The notes under the pieces are model-generated. The model ran no database searches. It was not told the DNA's origin and saw only the letters and a list, made by a program, of their open reading frames with translations. A stretch of 5,746 nt of DNA from Bacteroidales bacterium (lineage in GTDB: Bacteria; Bacteroidota; Bacteroidia; Bacteroidales; JAADJA01), in assembly GCA_029933495.1 (NCBI GenBank), contig JAOZOC010000232.1, forward strand, positions 1 to 5,746. The letters run 5' to 3'. This document shows, piece by piece, positions 1-4,859 of this stretch. Position 1 is the first letter of the stretch. Each line of letters opens with the position of its first letter. Made by a program: the position numbers and the translations under genes.

Positions 1-848
1 ATATTTAATCGACCTATCCTTGCAGTTGATGACAAAGGGTAAGACCCATACACCGTAGCCACCAAATAATTCCCATCATCGGCCATAGCCACAAAAGCCA
101 TATCGTCATCTACATTGGGGTTGCCGTAGTATTTTGCCCACTGCTGGTTGCCGAGGCTGTCGGTTTTTATTACCATTGCATCCTGACTATGGTCGTATCC
201 TGGTTTCCAGAAGTAGCCACCTATTAAATATCCACCATCTGGGGTTTGGATAACATTTCTTCCTTTCTCAGACCAATTTGTCCCATAACTTTGATGCCAC
301 TCTTCATTTCCAAGACTATCAGTTTTAAGCAAAATTAAATCGGTGTATTGATTTTGTAATACTTCACCTACCAGTATAAATCCATTATCGGTTGTTTGAC
401 TACTATTTTGTATAATAGTCCAATCAGCTTCTGTATAATAGTGCTTTTTCCATAAGGTATCTAAATCCGGTGTAAATTTGAACAAACAACCATATACGGT
501 TTCCGAGTCGGCTATATGAAAAGCAATTGCTAAATTACCATCATTTGTGTATATAATTTTTCCTCCTCCTGTACCTGGATAATAGTTATGATTTTCTTCT
601 CCAAATGGTGTCCATAATAATTCATTTCCCAAATAATCAATTTTTAGGAAAACCAGGTATTGTTCAGTTTGATTTGGAAAGTGAACAGCCCCAAATCCTA
701 AATAGCCATTTTGAACTTCTATTACAGAATTACCACCTATATCAGAATAATTGTTTGAGTAGATATTATTGAAATACGGTACTTCCTGCGAAAACGAAAA
801 AGCGGATAAAATAGTTAATAGTAATGTAGTAGAAAGATTTCTTAACAT
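1..848 (-). CDS. Secreted repeat protein, probable T9SS cargo (N-terminal part, cut by window edge)
   Basis: The frame is open from ATG at 848-846 to the left edge (282 complete codons), so the C-terminus is not visible. Residues 1-20 form a Sec signal peptide (basic start, then a hydrophobic LLLTILSAFSFS stretch) with likely cleavage before Gln21. The rest contains four copies of a unit of about 53 residues, each marked by a (L/I)K-D-LGN-W-YG type motif: residues 67-83 (FLKIDYLGNELLWTPFG), 122-138 (degenerate), 173-189 (LLKTDSLGNEEWHQSYG) and 226-242 (VIKTDSLGNQQWAKYYG). Between them recur phrases like TPDGGYLIGGY and ADDGNYLVAT. This looks like a beta-propeller-like repeat of extracellular Bacteroidota proteins, which commonly end in a type IX secretion sorting domain; that end is outside the window, so T9SS export is inferred. 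Codon use shifts to GC-richer synonyms below about base 200. Specific function unknown. The start follows directly after a strong promoter/hairpin region and has no Shine-Dalgarno sequence. Confidence 0.85.
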   Translation of the reverse strand, partial: MLRNLSTTLLLTILSAFSFSQEVPYFNNIYSNNYSDIGGNSVIEVQNGYLGFGAVHFPNQTEQYLVFLKIDYLGNELLWTPFGEENHNYYPGTGGGKIIYTNDGNLAIAFHIADSETVYGCLFKFTPDLDTLWKKHYYTEADWTIIQNSSQTTDNGFILVGEVLQNQYTDLILLKTDSLGNEEWHQSYGTNWSEKGRNVIQTPDGGYLIGGYFWKPGYDHSQDAMVIKTDSLGNQQWAKYYGNPNVDDDMAFVAMADDGNYLVATVYGSYPLSSTARIGRLN

Positions 849-864
849 AATTATCGTTTAAAAA

Positions 865-893
865 TGACGGAAGGAAATTTTTTCCTTCCGTCA
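865..893 (-). terminator. Perfect 13-bp hairpin with U-run, minus-strand terminator or 5'-leader hairpin
   Basis: Bases 865-877 (TGACGGAAGGAAA) are the exact reverse complement of 881-893, with a 3-base loop. Read on the minus strand the stem is followed by five T (864-860), the layout of an intrinsic terminator; on the plus strand it is followed by A-rich sequence. It could end the operon whose last stop codon is at 1164, about 270 bases upstream. It also lies only 16 bases before the start codon of the repeat protein and overlaps that gene's promoter box, so it may instead be an operator or a 5' mRNA hairpin. The structure is certain; the role is inferred. Confidence 0.6.
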
Positions 894-907
894 AAATTAC
901 AAAATTA
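892..907 (-). promoter_or_regulatory. Tandem Bacteroidota -7 boxes (TAATTTTG twice)
   Basis: On the minus strand two consecutive copies of TAATTTTG (907-900 and 899-892) each match the TAnnTTTG consensus of the Bacteroidota primary sigma factor. Transcription would start about 4-7 bases further on, at or inside the hairpin at 865-893, to express the repeat protein starting at 848. I see no convincing TTG -33 element at the usual spacing of about 19-21 bases. Confidence 0.5.
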
Positions 908-1140
908 TTTGATAATACTGAACTTCTTGCTTCTGGTATCTTTTTCGTCCATACCGGTTTTTTGCCCCTCTAAATCTCCCCTGCCGGTGAGACTGTCGTG
1001 AGGACACTCCGTTTTAGGTTGCTTTCTTATTTTGCATTTTAATTGTTTCCCATAAGGCTAATATAGAGGTCGTAAGCCTCATGTGGCATTGATTGTAATA
1101 TCTGCTGCTCAACACCTGCCATAAAATCCTAACGACCATT
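905..1140 (-). other. Gene-poor stretch with short open frames, possible decayed element
   Basis: No recognisable gene lies between the repeat protein and the C26 hydrolase. On the minus strand all three frames carry short open stretches: 1139-1014 (41 codons from ATG), 1122-1039 (27 codons, MAGVEQQILQSMPHEAYDLY at its start) and an ATG-less frame 1057-905 of 50 codons ending at the TAA inside the promoter box. None has a signature I recognise. The middle frame reads into the last with a single frameshift near 1040-1060, as a decayed reading frame might. Bases 965-990 (CCCCTCTAAATCTCCCCT and flank) are richer in C and look like a dispersed intergenic repeat. This may be a remnant of an inserted element. 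Confidence 0.3.
1014..1139 (-). CDS. Possible small ORF, 41 residues, doubtful
   Basis: ATG at 1139-1137 and stop TAA at 1016-1014 define a 41-residue product that begins MVVRILWQVLSSRYYNQCHM and ends ETIKMQNKKAT. It starts 24 bases after the stop codon of the C26 hydrolase, in the same direction. It has no signal peptide, domain or ribosome-binding site I can identify, and other frames in the same stretch are also open. It may be a spurious frame inside a dispersed repeat rather than a gene. Confidence 0.15.
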   Translation of the reverse strand: MVVRILWQVLSSRYYNQCHMRLTTSILALWETIKMQNKKAT

Positions 1141-1166
1141 GTCAGGTCGGGCGAAGTCGAGACCTA
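1141..1166. repeat. REP-like short palindromic repeat abutting a stop codon
   Basis: Bases 1144-1165 read AGGTC, a 12-base GC-rich centre (GGGCGAAGTCGA), then GACCT: an imperfect palindrome with 5-bp arms. The minus-strand form (GTCTCGACTTCGCCCGACCT) resembles the short CG-rich intergenic repeats I recall from many Bacteroidota genomes. It is clearly more GC-rich than its surroundings. Its edge coincides with the TAG stop codon (1166-1164) of the hydrolase gene. Only one copy is visible in this window, so repetitiveness is inferred. Confidence 0.4.
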
Positions 1167-1958
1167 TTTCCTCTGTTTTCTCGCTTCCAGAATAAACCGT
1201 TTTGCAATGTTAATGGACAAAGGATCGTTATAATTCATTGCTTCAGGATGCCACTGAACACCAAGAAGATAGGCTCTGCCATTTGTGTCAATAAGCTCAA
1301 TGGATTCCGTAAGTCCGTCATCTGTATGCGCTACAGCTTTTAATCCCGGAGCAAGCTTATTTACCGCCTGATGGTGATTGCTGTTCGTAACACCTTCCGT
1401 CACCCCTGTAATCTCTTTCAACAGTGAGTTTTTAGATACTTTAACCTCATGATTCGCAGCCTTATATGGCGGATGACGATGCAGGACTCCTGTCCCGATA
1501 TCTGTTGGAATATCCTGATACAATGTTCCTCCGAAGTAAGCATTCAGTATCTGATGACCACGGCAGATACCCTGTATCGGAAGTTTCAGTTTAAGAGCTT
1601 TCCCGATAAGTGCAAACTCCAGAGTATCACGATAGTTGTCCGGAAGGTCGCATTTTGTTGAATCGAAAACACTACCATACCTGTCAGGGTTAATATCTTC
1701 ACCACCTGTTAGCAGTAGGCCGTCGCAGGTTTCAAGAACCTTCAGTGCAGAATCAACACCAAGATGGTACATATCAATACAGACAATTGTGGAATCGGCT
1801 GCTTTCAACCATTTGATATAATTCTTATAGCTCTTTTCGGGAACAGCTTTTGAAATTGCGATTCTTACAGGTTCCGGGTTATGCTTTTCCGGTGTTGAGC
1901 AACCTGAGAATATTACAAGGATGCTAAAAGTAACGAGAAATAGTGATTTGAATTTCAT
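1164..1958 (-). CDS. Lipoprotein class I glutamine amidotransferase-like hydrolase (peptidase C26, PuuD-like)
   Basis: This 264-residue protein belongs to the C26 branch of class I glutamine amidotransferases, whose members hydrolyse gamma-glutamyl bonds such as gamma-glutamyl-GABA in putrescine breakdown or folate poly-gamma-glutamate. The fold landmarks are all present: GLLLTGGEDINPDRYG (80-95), the nucleophile elbow GICRGHQ (130-136, Cys132), NSNHHQAV (192-199) and the His/Glu pair in GVQWHPEAM (233-241, His237, Glu239). The catalytic triad is therefore complete. Unusually for this mainly cytosolic group, the N-terminus is a lipoprotein signal: a hydrophobic run then the lipobox IFSGC with Cys20 as lipidation site, followed by a short Pro/Glu-containing linker. 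It should sit on the periplasmic or outer side of a membrane. The ATG lies one base after the stop codon of the upstream membrane-protein gene, implying translational coupling. The family call is secure; the substrate (gamma-glutamyl polyamine, peptide or other) is not known. Confidence 0.9.
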   Translation of the reverse strand: MKFKSLFLVTFSILVIFSGCSTPEKHNPEPVRIAISKAVPEKSYKNYIKWLKAADSTIVCIDMYHLGVDSALKVLETCDGLLLTGGEDINPDRYGSVFDSTKCDLPDNYRDTLEFALIGKALKLKLPIQGICRGHQILNAYFGGTLYQDIPTDIGTGVLHRHPPYKAANHEVKVSKNSLLKEITGVTEGVTNSNHHQAVNKLAPGLKAVAHTDDGLTESIELIDTNGRAYLLGVQWHPEAMNYNDPLSINIAKRFILEARKQRK

Positions 1959-1959
1959 A

Positions 1960-2562
1960 TCAGTTTAATTCTGTTTGTGGTTTATAAACAAAAAACAAGC
2001 CTGTCCCAAATAAAATTAATGATGCTGAAAGTAAGTACAATATATGTGAAACAGCAAAAGTAGGAATCAGGTAGAATCCTGCTAAAAAAGTTCCGGTAAT
2101 ACTACCAACTGTCGATATAGCATAAAGGTTACCTACTGTCGCTCCTGTAGTTTTAAGACTGCTTATCTTCAGCCTTGCTGCAAATGGCGAAACCATCCCA
2201 AGTAAAAAACCGGGTACAGAAAAAAGTATTAGGGAGGCTAAAACCGAAACAGCTTTCACATTATTAATGAATTCCAGCAGGCTTGTTAATAATATGTCCT
2301 TTATTGCAGTTGAGAGAATGATAAATAGGGCTGCAGCAACAATTATCTTCGCCAGAAGACCAAACTCCGGCTTCCTGTCAGCAAGCCTGCCCCCAAGATA
2401 ATAACCCAGGCTGAGACTCATAAGAATAACTCCGATTATAGCAGACCATACTGTGATGGATGTCCCGACATAAGGCCCAAGCATCCGCGAACCAATTATC
2501 TCATAAGCCATCACAACAGCTCCGGAAACAAAAACTACTATTTCAAGATAAAACTTCTTCAT
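1960..2562 (-). CDS. Six-helix membrane protein, membrane module of fused MFS/spermidine-synthase family
   Basis: The 200-residue protein has about six hydrophobic helices (roughly 6-22, 35-58, 70-90, 103-125, 143-165, 170-193). Residues 21-63 carry the family hallmark: EIIGSRMLGPYVGTS followed by VW, then SLGYYLGGRLADR, as in the N-terminal membrane half of bacterial proteins annotated as fused MFS transporter/spermidine synthase. A second mark is the SPFAARL segment (125-131) and GNLYAISTVGSITGTFLAGF (144-163). The aminopropyltransferase domain that normally follows is absent: the gene stops with TGA right after helix six (KPQTELN), and the next ATG is one base further. I see no sign of a frameshift; the downstream gene is a hydrolase rather than a synthase remnant. 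An in-frame TGA directly before ATG 2562 fixes the start. Transport or scaffolding in the inner membrane is likely; the substrate is unknown. Confidence 0.85.
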   Translation of the reverse strand: MKKFYLEIVVFVSGAVVMAYEIIGSRMLGPYVGTSITVWSAIIGVILMSLSLGYYLGGRLADRKPEFGLLAKIIVAAALFIILSTAIKDILLTSLLEFINNVKAVSVLASLILFSVPGFLLGMVSPFAARLKISSLKTTGATVGNLYAISTVGSITGTFLAGFYLIPTFAVSHILYLLSASLILFGTGLFFVYKPQTELN

Positions 2563-2582
2563 TCAATGAATTTGTGAGCCTG

Positions 2583-2590
2583 CAAATTTA
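2583..2590 (-). promoter_or_regulatory. -7 box TAAATTTG for the membrane protein/hydrolase operon
   Basis: The minus strand reads TAAATTTG, an exact TAnnTTTG match, 20 bases before the start codon at 2562. A TTG lies 22 bases further upstream (in ATTGCGG), slightly beyond the usual -33 spacing. It would drive 2562-1164 and leave a leader of only about 15 bases. Confidence 0.5.
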
Positions 2591-2630
2591 GACAATAATT
2601 GAAATGAAGCCGCAATTAATATTTCTTCCT

Positions 2631-2638
2631 TACCTTTG
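2631..2638 (+). promoter_or_regulatory. -7 box TACCTTTG for the amylase gene
   Basis: TACCTTTG matches TAnnTTTG exactly and ends 17 bases before the amylase ATG at 2656. Transcription would begin near 2642-2645, giving a very short A-rich leader (CCAAAAAAATAAACAG) with no Shine-Dalgarno motif, which is normal for Bacteroidota. No clear -33 TTG is visible. The box lies 40 bases from the opposing -7 box at 2583-2590, so one bound regulator could affect both directions. Confidence 0.55.
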
Positions 2639-2655
2639 CCCAAAAAAATAAACAG

Positions 2656-4041
2656 ATGAAAATAATCTTAATACAAATAATCATTTTAGGAGTGCTGACA
2701 GGATGTAATAATCCACAAAGCAGTAAGGAACCACAAAATACTCAGGTGGTCAATAAAGCTCCCGAAAGCTTTGTGAAACATCCCCAATGGAGTAAAAATG
2801 CAAACATCTACGAGGTTAATATCCGTCAATATACAAAGGAAGGAACTTTTAAGGCATTTGAAGAGCATTTACCTCGTCTGAAGAAAATGGGTGTGGATAT
2901 TTTGTGGATTATGCCGATATTTCCGATAAGTGAGAAAAATAGAAAGGGTAGCCTGGGGAGCTATTATGCTGTCAGTGATTATAAAGCTGTGAATCCTGAA
3001 TTCGGCACAATGGATGACCTGAAAGAGCTAGTCGAAAACGCTCATGAAATGGGTTTTATGGTAATCCTCGACTGGGTAGCAAATCATACAGGATGGGACA
3101 ATGTCTGGATTACTGAACATCCCGAATGGTACACCAAAGATTCAACCGGCAAAATGGTTTCGCCATTTGACTGGACTGATGTTGCCGACCTGAATTACGA
3201 AAATAAAGAACTTTGGAAAGCTATGACAGAAGCATTGGAGTTTTGGGTGAAAGAGGCCGATGTTGATGGTTATCGTTGCGATGTTGCAGGAATGGTGCCT
3301 ACTGAGTTCTGGAATCAGGCAAGGGCTAAATTGGATAAAATCAAACCTGTTTTTATGCTTGCCGAAGCAGAACAAACAGATTTACAGATTAATGCATTTG
3401 ATATGACCTATGCGTGGGAACTCCATCACATTTTGAACCAGATAGCCAAAGGAGAGGAAAATGCCAACAACATTGAAACATATTTTGCAAAGCAGGACAC
3501 CACATTCCCAAAAAATGCATACAGAATGAACTTTATTACAAACCATGATGAAAATTCCTGGAATGGAACCGTAAAAGAAAGAATGGGAGAAAGTGCAAAG
3601 GCTTTTGCAGTTCTTACATATACATTACCTGGTATGCCGTTGATATACAGTGGACAGGAAGTCGGGCTGGATAAAAGATTGAAGTTTTTTGAGAAAGATG
3701 AGATAGAATGGGATTTTACATCTCCTTTAATTGACTTTTATACAGCATTAAATAATCTGAAAACAGACAATGTCGCACTTTGGAATGGTGAATTTGGAGG
3801 TCAGATGAAAAGAGTCAGGTCTTCAGATGATAAGTCGGTATTTGCTTTTGTTCGTGAAAAAGATGGAAACAGAATTTTTACTATTGTAAACCTGACAGCT
3901 AAACAGATAAAAGTTAACCTGAGAGGTAACGAATTTACCGGTGAATTCTCGGAATTATTTTCCGGTAATGTACTAATGTTTGATACCGGTGCTGAAGTCT
4001 CTCTTGACGCATGGGGTTACAGAATTTATATTCCAAAATAA
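2656..4041 (+). CDS. GH13 alpha-amylase-type glycoside hydrolase, lipoprotein
   Basis: The 461-residue protein is a glycoside hydrolase family 13 enzyme acting on alpha-glucans by a retaining mechanism. After a lipoprotein signal (lipobox LTGC, Cys17) and a short polar linker, a (beta/alpha)8 barrel spans about residues 45-360. The conserved regions are readable: DWVANHT (139-145, region I), DGYRCDVAG (204-212, region II, nucleophile Asp209), FMLAEAE (233-239, region III, acid/base Glu237) and FITNHDENSW (293-302, region IV, transition-state stabiliser Asp298). GMPLIYSGQEVGL (326-338) is also typical. Residues about 375-461 form the all-beta C-terminal domain. All catalytic residues are intact, so it should be active. 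No carbohydrate-binding module and no SusC/SusD neighbours are present. A membrane-anchored, periplasmic or surface location is inferred from the lipobox. The gene is transcribed alone: its own -7 box lies upstream and a strong terminator follows 19 bases after the stop. The exact specificity (amylase, maltogenic amylase or cyclomaltodextrinase-like) cannot be told. Confidence 0.92.
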   Translation: MKIILIQIIILGVLTGCNNPQSSKEPQNTQVVNKAPESFVKHPQWSKNANIYEVNIRQYTKEGTFKAFEEHLPRLKKMGVDILWIMPIFPISEKNRKGSLGSYYAVSDYKAVNPEFGTMDDLKELVENAHEMGFMVILDWVANHTGWDNVWITEHPEWYTKDSTGKMVSPFDWTDVADLNYENKELWKAMTEALEFWVKEADVDGYRCDVAGMVPTEFWNQARAKLDKIKPVFMLAEAEQTDLQINAFDMTYAWELHHILNQIAKGEENANNIETYFAKQDTTFPKNAYRMNFITNHDENSWNGTVKERMGESAKAFAVLTYTLPGMPLIYSGQEVGLDKRLKFFEKDEIEWDFTSPLIDFYTALNNLKTDNVALWNGEFGGQMKRVRSSDDKSVFAFVREKDGNRIFTIVNLTAKQIKVNLRGNEFTGEFSELFSGNVLMFDTGAEVSLDAWGYRIYIPK

Positions 4042-4060
4042 ATAAAAGTTTTACTAAAAG

Positions 4061-4092
4061 AAAAAGGCTGCTTTATTTTAAGCAGCCTTTTT
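4061..4092. terminator. Bidirectional intrinsic terminator
   Basis: Bases 4061-4073 (AAAAAGGCTGCTT) pair exactly with 4080-4092 (AAGCAGCCTTTTT) around a 6-base loop. The stem has a GGCTGC core, with a T-run on the plus strand and, because of the A-run on the other side, a T-run on the minus strand too. It lies between the convergent amylase (stop at 4041) and DUF1573 gene (stop at 4114) and should end both transcripts. Confidence 0.9.
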
Positions 4093-4113
4093 CAAATTTA
4101 AATTCACAATTAT

Positions 4114-4632
4114 TTATTTCTTTTTGTTCACCGGAGCTGCACTCTCAGTTGCTTTTTTTTCTGGAATGGCAGAGTTTGGATTGGCAACAATTTTTCCTTT
4201 TATCCTTAAAGTTACAGAAGGTGTAGTGGCATTTGAATAAACATGCACAGTTTTGTTAATAAGACCCATTCGCTTTGTGTCATACTTAACCTTGATTACT
4301 TTTGACTGTCCGGGTAATATTGGTTCTCTTGGCCATGTAGGAATCGTACAACCACAGGATGAACGTACGTTTGTAATAATTAAGGGCTCTTTTCCTTCGT
4401 TGGTAAATGTAAATTTACAGTTTCCGTCACCGTGCTGTTTGATTGTGCCGTAATCGTGGGTTGTTTTGTCAAATTTGATAACCGGAGCATTGGGATTGCT
4501 GGTCTGTTTAGTTTGTTTAACCTCTTTTTTCTGTACAGGTTGAACCTCCTTCTTATTTGCTGTCGAGATCTGTGCGGTGACAGTGAACGCTGTAAAGATA
4601 AATGCTGATAGTAAAATTGCTAATTTTTTCAT
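4114..4632 (-). CDS. Secreted DUF1573 domain protein
   Basis: The 172-residue protein starts with a clear signal peptide (MKKLAILLSAFIFTAFTVTA, cleavage likely before Gln21). A Lys/Gln/Val-rich linker (about 22-47) follows, then one DUF1573 domain (about 50-150), an immunoglobulin-like fold of the HYDIN/ASH type common in Bacteroidota. Signature pieces are FDKTTHDYGTIKQ (54-66), FTFTNEGKEPLIITNVRSSCGCT (74-96, cited by its key SSCGCT at 91-96), PILPGQSKVIKVKYDT (104-119) and the closing strands VTLRIKGKIV (140-149). Cys72, Cys93 and Cys95 are present; the closely spaced pair could form a disulfide or bind metal, but the role is unknown. The C-terminus (150-172) is a Pro/Ala/Lys tail ending KKK. 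A periplasmic or surface protein-interaction role is the usual guess. It is monocistronic, with a -7 box at 4665-4672 and the shared terminator behind it. Confidence 0.92.
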   Translation of the reverse strand: MKKLAILLSAFIFTAFTVTAQISTANKKEVQPVQKKEVKQTKQTSNPNAPVIKFDKTTHDYGTIKQHGDGNCKFTFTNEGKEPLIITNVRSSCGCTIPTWPREPILPGQSKVIKVKYDTKRMGLINKTVHVYSNATTPSVTLRIKGKIVANPNSAIPEKKATESAAPVNKKK

Positions 4633-4664
4633 GCTATTTCTGTTTTTACTTAATTTGTATGAGG

Positions 4665-4672
4665 CAAATTTA
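4665..4672 (-). promoter_or_regulatory. -7 box TAAATTTG for the DUF1573 gene
   Basis: The minus strand reads TAAATTTG, an exact TAnnTTTG match, 32 bases before the start codon at 4632. A start site near 4658-4661 gives a leader of about 28 bases. No TTG is seen at the -33 position. The palindrome centred at 4716/4717 would lie about 56 bases upstream of this start site, a typical activator position. Confidence 0.5.
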
Positions 4673-4696
4673 TAAATAAAATGAAAAAGCCTTATA

Positions 4697-4736
4697 CATT
4701 TAACAAATATTTACAATTGTAAATAAAATGTAAATG
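4697..4736. promoter_or_regulatory. Nested palindrome, operator candidate with four phased half-sites
   Basis: The core, 4708-4725 (TATTTACAATTGTAAATA), is a perfect 18-bp palindrome. Six more base pairs of symmetry lie outside it: CATTTA at 4697-4702 and TAAATG at 4731-4736. Read as half-sites, ATTTACA is at 4709, TGTAAAT at 4718 and again at 4729, and the variant ATTTAACA at 4698, so same-direction copies are 11 bp apart, about one helical turn. It lies in the divergent region between the DUF1573 gene and the MarC gene. A dimeric regulator binding twice is the natural reading; which regulator is unknown. Confidence 0.55.
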
Positions 4737-4740
4737 GCTA

Positions 4741-4796
4741 TTTGCTCGTACCAAAAAGAGGCAAAGGCTCAAAGTTTCACGAGGTTAATTGTGAAA
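4741..4796. promoter_or_regulatory. Two weaker inverted repeats in the divergent region
   Basis: TTTGC at 4741-4745 pairs with GCAAA at 4761-4765, extended by a CTC/GAG step with one bulge, and TTTCAC at 4775-4780 pairs with GTGAAA at 4791-4796 across 10 bases. Both are short enough to arise by chance in this AT-rich stretch. They lie upstream of the MarC promoter box. They could be binding sites, but nothing else supports that. Confidence 0.2.
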
Positions 4797-4825
4797 ATAA
4801 AACACTTTTGCATCTATTCTTTTTT

Positions 4826-4833
4826 TACTTTTG
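4826..4833 (+). promoter_or_regulatory. -7 box TACTTTTG for the MarC/LapA-like operon
   Basis: TACTTTTG matches TAnnTTTG exactly and ends 26 bases before the ATG at 4860. A TTTG at 4807-4810 lies 15 bases upstream, closer than the usual -33 spacing. It would give a leader of about 20 bases. Confidence 0.5.
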
Positions 4834-4859
4834 ACCCCGATATTTTTAGATAATTGATT

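Noticed and set aside
1052..1079. Inverted repeat AGGCT (1055-1059) / AGCCT (1075-1079) as a terminator of the hydrolase operon
   Set aside because: The stem is only 5 bp with a 15-base loop and no T-run follows, so it is not convincing as a terminator.
1449..1821. Two plus-strand open frames (1449-1661 and 1636-1821) opposite the C26 hydrolase
   Set aside because: Both are antisense to conserved catalytic motifs of the real gene and have no recognisable features.
2686..3375. Minus-strand open frames (2686-2868 and 3142-3375) opposite the amylase
   Set aside because: They are antisense shadows of a GH13 gene whose motifs are intact throughout.
4011..4453. Plus-strand frames at 4011-4226 and 4253-4453
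   Set aside because: The first runs through a strong bidirectional terminator and into the DUF1573 gene; the second is antisense to the DUF1573 core.
4854..4859. TTG at 4854 as start of the MarC gene
   Set aside because: It would add only Met-Ile before an ATG at 4860 that gives a normal family N-terminus; ATG is preferred.
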